Counted from the stretch's first letter, positions 1-9,630 are shown. The stretch is DNA of 64,000 nucleotides from G965215225 sp965215225 (GCA_965215225.1 OZ244039.1:1426001-1490000), one strand, 5' to 3'. Notes: generated by a model not told the origin, from the letters alone. Numbers and translations are program-made.

Positions 1-209
1 TAGGGGTTTTAGTCCACTTGATTACCTTACCAGTAGAGCTGGATGCTAGTTTTGGGAGAGCATTACCGATTTTAGAGGAATATCTTTCTCAGCCAGACCT
101 TGTCGTAATTAGAAGTATTCTGCGCGCTTGTGCTTATACCTATTTAGCTGCCTCTCTTGCTTCCTTTTTCGCTATTTTTTATATTTTGCGGCGACCACGA
201 CCTTTGTAA
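1..209 (+). CDS. C-terminal end of a YugP-like zinc metallopeptidase (5' part outside window)
   Basis: The frame is open from the window edge and ends at 209. The residues LPVELDAS followed by a C-terminal membrane segment and RRPRPL match my memory of the tail of the neutral zinc metallopeptidase family (YugP, Zn_peptidase_2), membrane-bound proteins of unclear role. The HExxH catalytic motif would lie upstream and is not visible. The same tail is repeated at 1257-1457 as part of a tandem duplication. The ATP-grasp gene follows after about 20 bases. Confidence 0.65.
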   Translation, partial: GVLVHLITLPVELDASFGRALPILEEYLSQPDLVVIRSILRACAYTYLAASLASFFAIFYILRRPRPL

Positions 210-229
210 CAAGTATAGGCTTATTCACT

Positions 230-1219
230 TTGAAAGTTTCAGATAGAAAAAGGAAACCCAGCTATTTTTTACGAAGGATTCTCGTTATTTTCCTATTTTG
301 GCTAGCTTGTGCTATCTTATATAATCAATCGAGACTTAAATATAAGAAATTAATTCTTTATCTATTACACAATCATCGGTTATCAAGACTTTTGATTGTT
401 ATGCTAATAAGAATCCTTCATAGATATCAACAAAAATTTGGTTGCTATCCGAACTTGTGGAAGCCTCAAACATTCAATGAGCAATTGCAGGTTTATAAAT
501 TGAATTATCGCCATCTTTTAATACCTCTATTGGCGGATAAATGCAGGGTAGCTGAATATTTGATAGAGAAGGATTATGAAGACCTATTAGTAAAGAGGTA
601 TGCAGAGGTCGATTCAGTTGATCAACTTAACTTTGAAGATATGCCAAGGTCTTTTGTTGTAAAGGCCAATCATGGTTGGAATATGAATTTTATAGTTAAG
701 GATAGGTTTTCCTATGATTTTGATAGTATGAATAAAAAGCTTTTGATGTCTATCAAAACTCCCTTTCGGGGAGTCTCATATGGTGAATGGCATTATTTGC
801 TTATCAAGCCGCGCATCATAGTGGAAGAGTACTTGGAGGATCAATCTGGTAGGCTGATGGATTATAAGGTTTATTGTTTTGCTAATAGGGCTAAATACAT
901 TCAAGTTCAAGTAGGTAGTGATACTGTTAGAATAGCTAGACAAACTTTTTACGATAGGAATTGGAATAATTGTTATTTTAATTTTAATGTTAATCCTGTG
1001 TCAGTGATACAAGAATGGCCAGAACCAAAGATTTTATCTCAGATGCTAAGCATAGCAGAAGAGCTGAGTGGCCCTTTTCCTTTTGTCCGGGTAGATTTTT
1101 ATATTGTCAATAACAAATTATATTTCGGTGAATTTACCTTTTACCCTCATTGTGGATTTAGCTCATTCTATCCGTTTCACTGGGATTTGGTTTTTGGTCA
1201 GCAATTTCCTAAACTCTGA
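230..1219 (+). CDS. TupA-like ATP-grasp protein, copy 1
   Basis: A 329-residue protein if it starts at TTG 230 (sequence LKVSDRKRKPSYFLRR, matching the start of copy 2). The reading frame is open further upstream to 128, but that part overlaps the peptidase gene. After a short N-terminal hydrophobic stretch come motifs typical of the TupA-like ATP-grasp family: LADKCRVAEYL, SFVVKANHGWNMNFIVKD, a central RIIVEEYLED and, near the end, VRVDFYIVNNKLYFGEFTF, the metal/ATP-binding end of the fold. Members occur in cell-surface polysaccharide or teichuronopeptide loci and are thought to join an amino acid or similar group by amide ligation; the substrate here is unknown. Copy 2 lies directly downstream. 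Confidence 0.7.
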   Translation: MKVSDRKRKPSYFLRRILVIFLFWLACAILYNQSRLKYKKLILYLLHNHRLSRLLIVMLIRILHRYQQKFGCYPNLWKPQTFNEQLQVYKLNYRHLLIPLLADKCRVAEYLIEKDYEDLLVKRYAEVDSVDQLNFEDMPRSFVVKANHGWNMNFIVKDRFSYDFDSMNKKLLMSIKTPFRGVSYGEWHYLLIKPRIIVEEYLEDQSGRLMDYKVYCFANRAKYIQVQVGSDTVRIARQTFYDRNWNNCYFNFNVNPVSVIQEWPEPKILSQMLSIAEELSGPFPFVRVDFYIVNNKLYFGEFTFYPHCGFSSFYPFHWDLVFGQQFPKL

Positions 1220-1256
1220 TATTGGATTTTAACTATCTTCCCTATTGAAAAAACTG

Positions 1257-1457
1257 CTTATCATTTTGATTACCTTACCAGTAGAGCTGGATGCCAGTTT
1301 CGGTAGAGCATTACCGATTTTAGAGGAATATCTTTCTCAGCCAGACCTTGCTATCATTAGAAATATTCTGCGCGCTTGTGCTTATACCTATTTGGCTGCC
1401 TCTCTTGCCTCTTTCTTCGCTATTTTCTATATTTTACGACGGCCACGACCTTTGTAA
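1257..1457 (+). pseudogene. duplicated 3' fragment of the YugP-like peptidase gene
   Basis: This is a second copy of the peptidase tail at the window start, nearly identical (LPVELDASFGRALPILEEY again). It is preceded not by the rest of the peptidase but by the 3' flank of ATP-grasp copy 1. A TTG at 1245 could start a 70-residue product with a chance N-terminus MKKLLIILI. It lacks any catalytic region, so it is a duplication remnant rather than a gene. Its offset from the first copy is 1248 bases. Confidence 0.75.
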
Positions 1458-1462
1458 AGAGT

Positions 1463-2671
1463 ATGAGCTTATTTACTATGAAGGTTTCAGATAGAAAACG
1501 GAAACCCAGCTATTTTTTACGAAGGATTCTCATTAGTCTCTTCTATATTGTCTTATTGGCATGGGGTAGCGTAGAGTTATTTGGACTTAATAATTTTTAC
1601 ACTATTTTCCTATTTTTACTAATCGTTGCTGTCTTATATAATCAACTAAGAATTAAATACAAGAAATTAATTTTTTTTAGTCTATTCTTATTGGCATGGG
1701 GCATTGTAGAGTTATTTGGGTTTAACAATTTTTACGTTATTTTCCTATTTTTGCTAACTTTTGTCATCTTATATAATCAGTCGGGACTTAAATACAAGAA
1801 ATTAATTCTTCATCCATTACTCAATTATCGACTATCGCCACTTCGGATTGTTGTGCTAATAAGGATGCTTCTTGAATATCGACGAAGGCTTGGTTGCTAT
1901 CCGAACCTATTGAAGCCTCAAACATTTGATGAGAAATTGCAAGTTTACAAATTATGCTATCGCCATCCCTTAATGCCTCTATTGGCGGATAAATGTAGGG
2001 TAGCTGAGTATCTGATAGAGCAAGGTTATGAAGACCTCTTAGTAAAGAGGTATGCAGAGGCGAATTCAGTTGATCAGCTTCGCTTTGAAGATATGCCCAA
2101 GTCTTTTGTTGTAAAAATCAATAATCGCTCGGGCATGAATTTTATAGTTAAGGATAGGTTTTCCTATGATTTTGATAGTATGAAGAAAAAGTTTTTAAAA
2201 CTTATGGAAAGTCCTTATATAAAGGTCTGGTATGGTGAATGGCATTATTTGCCTATCAAGCCGCGCATCATAGTAGAAGAGTACTTGGAAGATGAATCTG
2301 GTAGGCTGATAGATTATAAGGTTCATTGTTTTGCTAATAAGGCTAAATATATTCAAGTTCAAGTAGGTAATGACACTGTTAAAATATTCAAGCAAAATTT
2401 TTACGATAGGAATTGGAATAATTGTTGTTTTCATCTCAATACCCACCCTGTGCCAGTGATACAAGAACAGCTCAAACCAAGGATTCTATCTCAGATGCTA
2501 AGCATAGCAGAAGAGCTGAGCAGTCCTTTTCCTTATGTCCGGATTGATTTTTATATTGTCAATAGTAAATTATATTTTGGTGAATTTACCTTTTTCCCTG
2601 GTGGTGGCTGTGATCTATTCTATCCACCTCACTGGGATTTGGTTTTGGGTCAGCAGTTTCCTAAACTCTGA
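1463..2671 (+). CDS. TupA-like ATP-grasp protein, copy 2
   Basis: 402 residues from ATG 1463 (MSLFTMKVSDRKRK); ATG 1478 is an alternative. It is closely similar to copy 1 over the ATP-grasp part (LADKCRVAEYL, RIIVEEYLED, VRIDFYIVNSKLYFGEFTF). It is longer because the N-terminal membrane region is itself duplicated: the pattern LLAWGxVELFGxNNFYxIFLF followed by LYNQ and KYKKLI occurs twice, about 204 bases apart. The paralogues differ at many positions, so the duplication is not brand new. Function is as for copy 1: an ATP-dependent ligase with unknown substrate, probably anchored to the inner membrane by its N-terminus. Confidence 0.7.
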   Translation: MSLFTMKVSDRKRKPSYFLRRILISLFYIVLLAWGSVELFGLNNFYTIFLFLLIVAVLYNQLRIKYKKLIFFSLFLLAWGIVELFGFNNFYVIFLFLLTFVILYNQSGLKYKKLILHPLLNYRLSPLRIVVLIRMLLEYRRRLGCYPNLLKPQTFDEKLQVYKLCYRHPLMPLLADKCRVAEYLIEQGYEDLLVKRYAEANSVDQLRFEDMPKSFVVKINNRSGMNFIVKDRFSYDFDSMKKKFLKLMESPYIKVWYGEWHYLPIKPRIIVEEYLEDESGRLIDYKVHCFANKAKYIQVQVGNDTVKIFKQNFYDRNWNNCCFHLNTHPVPVIQEQLKPRILSQMLSIAEELSSPFPYVRIDFYIVNSKLYFGEFTFFPGGGCDLFYPPHWDLVLGQQFPKL

Positions 2672-2745
2672 TATTGGATTTTAACTATCTTTCCTATTGA
2701 AAAAACTGTTTGTAATTTAATAGATATGTCATAATATGTGCTGTA

Positions 2746-2836
2746 GGAGAGGTGGCTGAGTGGTTGAAAGCGGCTCCCTGCTAAGGAGTTATAGGGTCTT
2801 ATAGCTCTATCGAGGGTTCGAATCCCTCCCTCTCCG
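2746..2836 (+). tRNA. tRNA-Ser(GCU)
   Basis: A 91-nt type II tRNA. The acceptor stem GGAGAGG pairs with CCTCTCC, the anticodon loop is CTGCTAA (GCT), the long variable arm contains TATAGGGTCTTATA, and the T loop is GGTTCGAATCC. The discriminator is G and no CCA is encoded (TTATT follows). Confidence 0.95.
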
Positions 2837-3277
2837 TTATTAATGTTATCACGAGATATTCGATTGTTGCTGAAAAGAAATGCTGTCATCTCTAAAATGT
2901 GGGAGGTTACAACAGCAAGGAACTGATAACAGGGTGAATCTCTTTTTCTGCCATTTTCGTGATCTATATGATGGTTGGCGTAAAGGTGATCATGGAAGGA
3001 GTGATAGTTTTGACCGTTTGGCAAAAATACAGCCTTTAAGCTCGGTGAATCCGACATTTCTGGTTGAGGACAAGCGGGTTATTGATAAGGCAATTGAAGC
3101 AGGGGTGGCGACTGAACTGGAAGCTTCTCAAGGCCATAGCTGAATAGCATTTGGCATAGTCCAAAGGAAATTCTCTGGAGTATAGGGGTATAAAAAGGTT
3201 CTCTGGGGTATAGGACTATAGGAGTATAGAGGATATAGAGATATAGAGATATAGGAGTATAATAAAAATCACTCTAA
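2837..3277. other. stretch between two tRNA genes; no gene recognised
   Basis: An open frame at 2880-3143 on the + strand (87 codons) has no recognisable motif and no supporting context, so I do not call it. From about 3168 to 3265 there is a low-complexity run built on TATAGGAGTATA and ATAGAGAT units, a simple-sequence repeat just upstream of tRNA-Arg. Confidence 0.5.
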
Positions 3278-3351
3278 GCGCCCGTAGCTCAGTTGGATAG
3301 AGTACTTGGCTACGAACCAAGGGGTCGGGAGTTCGAATCTCTCCGGGCGCG
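3278..3351 (+). tRNA. tRNA-Arg(ACG)
   Basis: 74 nt. The acceptor GCGCCCG pairs with CGGGCGC, the D arm contains AGCTCAGTTGGATAGAGT, the anticodon loop is CTACGAA (ACG), and the T loop is GTTCGAATC. The discriminator is G and no CCA is encoded. Confidence 0.96.
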
Positions 3352-3377
3352 TTTGGTAGACTATAAGACTATATAGG

Positions 3378-4151
3378 CTACTTATCTACCTGCAAGAACT
3401 GCCGAAGGGTTCGATTTTTAGTAAATATATCGGTTGGGGTGCCATCTGCTTCAATTTTTCCTTGTTGAAGAAAGATGACTCTGGTTGAAACCTTGCGCGC
3501 GAACTCCATTTCATGTGTAACTATGATCATGGTGCGCAATTCTTTTGCCAAGGTTGCTATGACCTGTAGAACCTCATTTACTAGAGTTGGGTCTAAGGCT
3601 GAAGTAGGCTCATCTAACAAGATGAGCTCTGGTTCCATTGCTAGGGTGCGCGCTATAGCAACCCTTTGTTGTTGCCCGCCGGATAGTTGAATTGGATAAG
3701 AGTCTTTGAGGCGAGTATCTAGCCCTACTTTTTGTAATAGATAGAGTGCTTGTTCATGGGCTTCTGCTTTGTTCTTTTTCAGCACACATAAGGGGGCTTC
3801 CATAATGTTCTGCAGGACGGTCATATGAGACCAAAGATTAAAGTGTTGAAATACCATACCTATTTTTGATCTTAGTCTATTCAGCTGAGCTGTATTTTTT
3901 ATGGTGCGGCTGCCTTTTTTCTTAGCTATCAAGAGAATTTCCTCTTGTTGAAAAGAAATAGTTCCTTGCTGAGGTATCTCCAATAGATTAATACAGCGTA
4001 ACAGCGAGCTTTTGCCGGAACCGCTACTGCCTAAGATGGAGATGACATTTGATTTGTAGGCGTTTAATGAAATCCCCTTGAGAATTTCTTTGGTGCCATA
4101 AGCAAGGTGGATATTCTCTAAGGATAGGACTCTGTTATTTTGTTCTTCCAT
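3378..4151 (-). CDS. HisP-like amino acid ABC transporter ATPase
   Basis: 257 residues, the usual size of HisP/ArtP/GlnQ ATPases, which hydrolyse ATP on the cytoplasmic side of a polar amino acid importer. Walker A is GSSGSGKSS, the signature is LSGGQQQRVAIART, Walker B is LILLDEPTSALDP, and the H-loop lies in VTHEMEFARKV. The stretch MVFQHFNLWSHMTVL is very close to HisP. No permease or periplasmic protein gene is adjacent, so it is an orphan subunit whose partners must lie elsewhere. It is divergent from secA, with a short shared upstream region. The family is certain; the substrate (histidine/arginine type) is inferred. Confidence 0.85.
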   Translation of the reverse strand: MEEQNNRVLSLENIHLAYGTKEILKGISLNAYKSNVISILGSSGSGKSSLLRCINLLEIPQQGTISFQQEEILLIAKKKGSRTIKNTAQLNRLRSKIGMVFQHFNLWSHMTVLQNIMEAPLCVLKKNKAEAHEQALYLLQKVGLDTRLKDSYPIQLSGGQQQRVAIARTLAMEPELILLDEPTSALDPTLVNEVLQVIATLAKELRTMIIVTHEMEFARKVSTRVIFLQQGKIEADGTPTDIFTKNRTLRQFLQVDK

Positions 4152-4223
4152 TTGGGATTAATTATAAGCCCTAAATTGAGGCTCTGAAATCTCTTGCCAA
4201 GAAGATTATTGTAAAATAGCCAA

Positions 4224-6941
4224 ATGTTGACGAATAGTCTTATCCGTGTCTTTGGTTCTCGCAATAATCGAGTGCTCAGAAGATTAGACCATCAAGTGAA
4301 AAAGATCAATAAGCTTGGTGATCAGATGGCAGCAATGACAGATGATCAGCTGCGGGCGCAGCTTAGGCTTTTTCGCACTAGATACCAAAAGGGTGAGGAT
4401 TTAGCTGGTCTGTTAGTGGAAGCTTTTGCCACAGTGAGAGAGGCAAGCCACCGTTCTTTACATATGAAACATTTTGATGTGCAGCTCATAGGCGGCATGG
4501 TCTTACATGAGGGCAATATTGCCGAGATGAGAACTGGGGAGGGTAAGACTCTAGTAGCAACCTTACCTACTTATCTCCATGCCATTGAAGAGAAGGGCAC
4601 TCACATAGTGACAGTCAATGACTATCTTGCCAAGCGGGATGCGGCTTGGATGGGGACCCTATATGAGGCTTTAGGAATGACAGTTGGGGTGATTTATAGC
4701 CAACAGCCGACAGAAGAAAAAAAACAGGCTTACCAAGCGGATGTCACCTATGGCACCAACAATGAATTTGGTTTCGACTATCTTCGTGATAATCTGGTAA
4801 TGAATAAAGAACAAAAAGTGCAGCGAGAACTACATTATGCCATAGTGGATGAAGTGGATTCTATTCTTATTGATGAGGCGCGAACTCCTCTAATTATATC
4901 TGGGGCAAAACAACAGGACATGAATATCTATCGGCAGATCAATCGACTAATACCGGCTCTTAAAGAGCAAAAGATGGCAGAGGGGGATGTTCTGGTGGAA
5001 GAAGGGGACTTTATTATGGATGAGAAGAATCGCAATATAGAGCTATCGGAACGAGGCCATGAGAATATTGAAAGAGCTCTTATTTCTCTTGGTCTATTGG
5101 CAGAAGGAACTAGTCTCTATGATATTCAAGCGATTCACCTATTGCATCATATTCAAGCAGCACTGAAAGCCCATCATCTGTTTAAGCGAGATGTTCATTA
5201 TTTGGTAAGAGATCAAGAAATAGTCATTGTAGATGAACATACTGGTCGGGCAATGGTGGGACGTAGATGGTCGGAGGGGATCCATCCAGCAATTGAGGCT
5301 AAAGAGAATATAGAAATTAAACAGGAAAGTCAGACTCTTGCCTCCACCACTTTTCAAAATTACTTTCGCTTGTATGACCTATTGGCAGGAATGACGGGGA
5401 CTGCGGATACCGAAGCCTATGAATTTGACCAAATTTACGATTTGGAGGTGATAGTTGTGCCTACTAATAAAAAGATGATTCGTGATGACAAAAATGACTT
5501 GGTGTTCTTGACTCGTAAAGAAAAATACCAGGCAATTATTGAGGATATTGAAAGATGTCAGAAAGAGCAGATACCTGTCTTAGTAGGAACAGCATCGGTT
5601 CATGCTTCAGAAGAACTGGCCGGTTATCTAACGAAAAAGAACATTCCTCATAATGTTCTCAATGCAAAGAACCATGCCAATGAGGCTCAGGTCATTGCCG
5701 AGGCCGGTGTTCCCGGCAAGGTCACCATAGCAACTAATATGGCTGGACGAGGAACAGACATCGTGCTTGGCGGCAATTTAGAATTGGAGATTAAGGATTT
5801 GGGAGATGATCCACCAGCCACTAAGCTTGCCGAGCTCAAAGAGAGCTGGCAGCAACAACATGACTTAGTGCTGAAGAAGGGAGGTCTTTATGTTATAGGG
5901 AGCGAGCGACATGAGTCGCGCCGCATAGATAATCAGTTGAGAGGCAGGTGCGGCCGCCAAGGTGATCCAGGGGCTACTAGGTTTTATCTTTCGATGGAGG
6001 ATGATCTATTAAGACTCTTTGCTTCTGAACGAGTTTCTAATATGATGCAGGCCCTTGGTTTGCCCGAAGGGGAGGCGATAGAACATAAGATGGTTACCAA
6101 TGCAATTGAAAGGGCTCAGCGCAAGGTGGAAGGGCGTAATTTTGATATCCGCAAACAGCTACTGGAATATGATGATGTGGCCAATAATCAGCGGCAGATT
6201 ATTTATGAGCAGCGGCGTCATCTATTAGAAGCGGAAAATATGACCGATGTGATTAAACACAATATGCAAGAGCAAGTGCATAATGCGGTTTTTGGTCAGA
6301 TGGCAGATTATCCCGAAGAGCGAGTAGGGATGTTAATAGACAAGGTTAAGAATAGCTTTAACTATGAAATGACGCTGGATAGTTGGGATCCTAAGGATAG
6401 CGAAAAGATTGCATCTGAGTTAGCCGACAAGGTCTATATGGCTTATAAAGATAGACATAGTCATATAGAGGAAGAGGTCATAGCAAATGTGGAAAAGCAG
6501 GTAATGCTACAGGTATTGGACATGCTCTGGCGTCAGCATTTACAAATGATGGACTATCTTCGCCAAGGCATTCACTTACGTGGCTATGCCCAGCGCAACC
6601 CAAAAGAAGAATACAAAAAAGAATCCTATCTTGCCTTTGAAGAGCTGTTAGAGCGGATAAAGATGGAAACCACGCGACTCTTATGTTATCTACAAATAAA
6701 ACAGGATGAGGATAAAAAAGTAGCATTAATGTCACAACAAGAAATGACTGCCCGCCATAAGGAGGTGAATTCTTTTGCCCGTAATTCAGCACCAACAGCA
6801 CCAACAGCACCAACAGGAGCAACAAGAGCAAGAAAGGTAACAACTTTTACACGGGCTGAGAAAAAGATAGGGCGAAATCAACCCTGCCCTTGTGGTTCCG
6901 GTAAAAAATACAAACACTGTCATGGCAAGGTCAACAGCTGA
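4224..6941 (+). CDS. secA: preprotein translocase ATPase SecA
   Basis: 905 residues, the full SecA length. SecA drives unfolded proteins through SecYEG by ATP hydrolysis. The N-terminus MLTNSLIRVFGSRNNRVLRR is typical. Walker A is MRTGEGKT, DEAD-like Walker B is VDEVDSILIDEARTPL, and the helicase motifs ATNMAGRGTDIVLGG and QLRGRCGRQGDPG are present. The C-terminus holds the zinc-binding SEC-C motif (CPCGSGKKYKHCH), preceded by a linker with a short APT repeat (around residues 854-864) that looks like local slippage. The downstream acyltransferase gene overlaps its end by about 20 bases. Confidence 0.98.
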   Translation: MLTNSLIRVFGSRNNRVLRRLDHQVKKINKLGDQMAAMTDDQLRAQLRLFRTRYQKGEDLAGLLVEAFATVREASHRSLHMKHFDVQLIGGMVLHEGNIAEMRTGEGKTLVATLPTYLHAIEEKGTHIVTVNDYLAKRDAAWMGTLYEALGMTVGVIYSQQPTEEKKQAYQADVTYGTNNEFGFDYLRDNLVMNKEQKVQRELHYAIVDEVDSILIDEARTPLIISGAKQQDMNIYRQINRLIPALKEQKMAEGDVLVEEGDFIMDEKNRNIELSERGHENIERALISLGLLAEGTSLYDIQAIHLLHHIQAALKAHHLFKRDVHYLVRDQEIVIVDEHTGRAMVGRRWSEGIHPAIEAKENIEIKQESQTLASTTFQNYFRLYDLLAGMTGTADTEAYEFDQIYDLEVIVVPTNKKMIRDDKNDLVFLTRKEKYQAIIEDIERCQKEQIPVLVGTASVHASEELAGYLTKKNIPHNVLNAKNHANEAQVIAEAGVPGKVTIATNMAGRGTDIVLGGNLELEIKDLGDDPPATKLAELKESWQQQHDLVLKKGGLYVIGSERHESRRIDNQLRGRCGRQGDPGATRFYLSMEDDLLRLFASERVSNMMQALGLPEGEAIEHKMVTNAIERAQRKVEGRNFDIRKQLLEYDDVANNQRQIIYEQRRHLLEAENMTDVIKHNMQEQVHNAVFGQMADYPEERVGMLIDKVKNSFNYEMTLDSWDPKDSEKIASELADKVYMAYKDRHSHIEEEVIANVEKQVMLQVLDMLWRQHLQMMDYLRQGIHLRGYAQRNPKEEYKKESYLAFEELLERIKMETTRLLCYLQIKQDEDKKVALMSQQEMTARHKEVNSFARNSAPTAPTAPTGATRARKVTTFTRAEKKIGRNQPCPCGSGKKYKHCHGKVNS

Positions 6942-8100
6942 TCTAGAATTCCTTCTTATCCGTCCTTATCGAGATGAGGAGTGTCAAGCGGTTATAACCA
7001 AACTACTGAAAAAAGACCAGCTCTTTAGCAACCTGGCTAGGTTTCGCTTTCCTACTTTAAGTCGGCTGATGCCAAACTTTGCCATGCGTCTTTGCCGTGC
7101 TATTATTCGTTATAAGTTGCATCAGGTTAAGGATATCAGAAGTTTTCAAGTGCATATTACTGGTTGGTTCTTTTTTCGTATGCTAGATAAAACCTCAAGC
7201 GGTATCAATATCCAACTTGAGTCTCCTTTTGAAAACAGGGGGCACCTTCTCTTTTCTAATCATCGTGACATTTCTCTAGATCCCGCCGTAATCTGCTATA
7301 GCCTTTATCGTGAAAATCAGCCCATATGTATGATAGGCATAGGCGATAACCTGTTAACTAATGAGTATGCCAGTGATATTATGAGACTCAATCGTTCGTT
7401 TATTGTAAAGCGAGCGCGTAAGGATAGTAATAGGCGAGAAATTTATATTGAGATGAGGCGGCTTTCCTCTTTTATTCATATAGCTATAAGCGAAAAGGAG
7501 AATATTTGGTTGGCCCAACGAGAAGGACGGGCTAAGGATAGCCGGGACAAGACCAGCCAAGCTGTCTTGAAGATGCTAAATCTCAATGCTGTCAAGGGAG
7601 AGTCGCCAGCTGCTACCCTCAATCGTCTTAATCTACGACCAGTTTCCATTAGCTATGAATATGATCCTTGTGCCATTCATAAAGCCCGTGCTGTGAGTGA
7701 AGGAATACAAAAGTCTAGCTCTCCAGAACACAGCGATCTGAATGAGCTGGTGGAGGGAATTACTGGGTTTAAGGGACGTATCAATGTCTTTATAGGCAAG
7801 CGTTTTCATTGGGATGAAAACAAAGACCTGACAAAGATTACCACTGAGATAGATCAAGCCATTATTAACAACTATCGGCTCTATCCCTCTCATTTCTATG
7901 CGCTGAGGCTATTAGTAGAGAAAGGCAAGGAAGCGCAAGAGCGGTTGGATGCTGCTATTAAAGCCTTTGTTCCTTCACAACCACTGGTCTGTCGTTATTT
8001 ACAAAAACGACTTGACAAGGTTCCATCTAAATGGCTTGAAGCCTATCTTAGAATTTATGCCAATCCAGTATTGGAGAAGCTTTCTGCGCAAGGACTGTGA
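6922..8100 (+). CDS. phospholipid/glycerol acyltransferase-like protein
   Basis: About 392 residues from ATG 6922 (MARSTADLEF); the frame is open to 6892. It contains a PlsB/PlsC-type acyltransferase core: LLFSNHRDISLDPAVI corresponds to the NHxxxxD catalytic motif with one extra residue, a spacing I recall in a subgroup of this family, and AQREGRAKDSRDKT corresponds to the EGxR substrate motif. It would transfer acyl groups in phospholipid synthesis at the inner membrane; whether the acceptor is glycerol-3-phosphate, lysophosphatidate or something else is not clear. It is translated as a unit between secA (about 20-base overlap) and tyrS (4-base overlap). Confidence 0.75.
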   Translation: MARSTADLEFLLIRPYRDEECQAVITKLLKKDQLFSNLARFRFPTLSRLMPNFAMRLCRAIIRYKLHQVKDIRSFQVHITGWFFFRMLDKTSSGINIQLESPFENRGHLLFSNHRDISLDPAVICYSLYRENQPICMIGIGDNLLTNEYASDIMRLNRSFIVKRARKDSNRREIYIEMRRLSSFIHIAISEKENIWLAQREGRAKDSRDKTSQAVLKMLNLNAVKGESPAATLNRLNLRPVSISYEYDPCAIHKARAVSEGIQKSSSPEHSDLNELVEGITGFKGRINVFIGKRFHWDENKDLTKITTEIDQAIINNYRLYPSHFYALRLLVEKGKEAQERLDAAIKAFVPSQPLVCRYLQKRLDKVPSKWLEAYLRIYANPVLEKLSAQGL

Positions 8101-9299
8101 AAACTATTAACGAGCAACTAGCTATCATCAAAGAGGGGGTTGAAGAGATTATCAACGAAGAAGAGTTGACGGCCAAGCTTAAGCTGGGTAGACCACTCAA
8201 GATAAAGATAGGATTTGATCCAACTGCACCAGACCTACACCTAGGGCATTTAGTGCAACTAAAAAAACTAAGCGAATTTCAACAATTAGGTCATCAGGTC
8301 ATCTTTTTGGTAGGAGATTTCACTGCCTGCATAGGAGATCCTAGCGGCAAGAGTGAGACTCGTCCGCCATTAAGTCCCACTGAAGTGAAGAAGAATGCTG
8401 CTACTTACACCCAACAGGTCTTTAAGATATTGCATAAGGAAAATACCATTATCCGCTATAACTCAGAATGGTGTGACTCTCTTAAGCCACAAGATCTTGT
8501 TCGGCTGATGGCGCATTACAATGTTGCACGTTTGTTGGAACGAGAAGATTTTGCTACCCGCCATAGACTAGGGCAAGCTATTGCCTTGCATGAATTTCTC
8601 TATCCACTTATTCAAGGATATGATTCAGTTGCTCTTGAGGCGGATATTGAATTGGGGGGAACAGATCAGACTTTTAATCTGTTAGTTGGACGAAAGATCC
8701 AACGTGATTATGGTATAGAAAGCCAAGTGGTGATTACTTTACCTCTTTTAGAAGGAACAGACGGGGTAAAGAAGATGTCCAAATCACTCAATAACTACAT
8801 TGCCTTTGAAGACGAGCCGATTAATATCTATGGCAAGCTAATGTCGCTTTCAGATGATGCCATGTGGCGTTATTGGCAGCTGCTCAGACTCTGTTCGCTT
8901 TCTGAATTGGCTGCAATGAAACAGACAGTTGCTTCAGGTACCAATCCTCGCGATATTAAGCGTAGATTAGCTTGGCAGCTTACCAGTCATCTCCATTCCT
9001 CAGCACAAGCGGATAGGGCACAACAAGATTTTATTGCTCAATTCAGTAAAGGGGAGTTGCCAAAAGATATCCCTGAGATTGTTATAGGGCCAGTAGCAGA
9101 AGAAGGCATGCCTATAGCCAATGTCCTAAAAGAAGCAGGACTTACTCAAAGCACTAGTGAAGCATTAAGATTGTTGGCGGCGGGGGCAGTGCAATTAAAT
9201 CATAACAAGCTAAGGGATAAGACATTTAAGCTAAAGAAAGGGGACGAGGCTTTGTTACAGATAGGTAAGAGGCGCTTTGTTCAGCTAAAAGTAGAATGA
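8097..9299 (+). CDS. tyrS: tyrosyl-tRNA synthetase
   Basis: 400 residues. It charges tRNA-Tyr. The class I signature HLGH lies in FDPTAPDLHLGHLVQL, KMSKS is at GVKKMSKSLNNY, and the C-terminal S4 RNA-binding domain ends in AGAVQLNHNKLRDKTFKLKKG. The KMSKS form (not KFGKT) and the extended GDFTACIGDPSGKSETRPPL segment place it in the TyrZ-like type. The GTG start at 8097 overlaps the acyltransferase stop (GTGA), implying translational coupling. Confidence 0.95.
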   Translation: MKTINEQLAIIKEGVEEIINEEELTAKLKLGRPLKIKIGFDPTAPDLHLGHLVQLKKLSEFQQLGHQVIFLVGDFTACIGDPSGKSETRPPLSPTEVKKNAATYTQQVFKILHKENTIIRYNSEWCDSLKPQDLVRLMAHYNVARLLEREDFATRHRLGQAIALHEFLYPLIQGYDSVALEADIELGGTDQTFNLLVGRKIQRDYGIESQVVITLPLLEGTDGVKKMSKSLNNYIAFEDEPINIYGKLMSLSDDAMWRYWQLLRLCSLSELAAMKQTVASGTNPRDIKRRLAWQLTSHLHSSAQADRAQQDFIAQFSKGELPKDIPEIVIGPVAEEGMPIANVLKEAGLTQSTSEALRLLAAGAVQLNHNKLRDKTFKLKKGDEALLQIGKRRFVQLKVE

Positions 9300-9630
9300 T
9301 AAATTAGAAGAACCAATGGAACAACTATCCCCTTATCTCCAAAACCCACTAGTGGTTATGTGCCTATACTTTTTGGGCACTGGCTTATTCCTAGTTCTTT
9401 TTCATTTCTTTCACAAGTGGATCTGGCATCAAATCAAAAGAACATCTAATATGCTGGATGATATCCTTATTGAGTCCAGCTATCTTCCCCTTATGTTTAT
9501 GATTCTCGCCTTGGGGATCTCCTCTGCTCTGGCTGTTCTAGGTGCTTCTTTCCCTTTTGTTGGTGCTTTTGTGACGGGTAGTCAAATTCCTTACATGGCA
9601 AATTCCCACCATCAGTGCAACACCTCTTTT

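Larger units (their letters stand above)
1..2711. repeat. 1.2-1.45 kb tandem duplication (peptidase tail + ATP-grasp gene + 3' flank)
   Basis: Unit 1 runs from before base 1 to about 1256 and unit 2 from about 1257 to 2711. Both end with the same flank (TATTGGATTTTAACTATCTT then CCTATTGAAAAAACTG). The start points of the peptidase tails are 1248 bases apart, while the ATP-grasp stop codons are 1452 apart; the 204-base difference is the extra internal repeat in copy 2. The left breakpoint lies inside the peptidase gene and the right one just after the ATP-grasp gene. Confidence 0.85.

Noticed and set aside
2650..3057. Minus-strand open frame across the tRNA-Ser gene
   Set aside because: Its middle (GGIRTLDRAIRPYNSLAGSR) is the antisense of the tRNA, a well-known false protein pattern, and it also runs into the end of the ATP-grasp gene.
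2880..3143. Possible 87-residue gene between tRNA-Ser and tRNA-Arg
   Set aside because: No recognised motif, no clear ribosome site, and composition like non-coding DNA; could be a remnant but cannot be supported.
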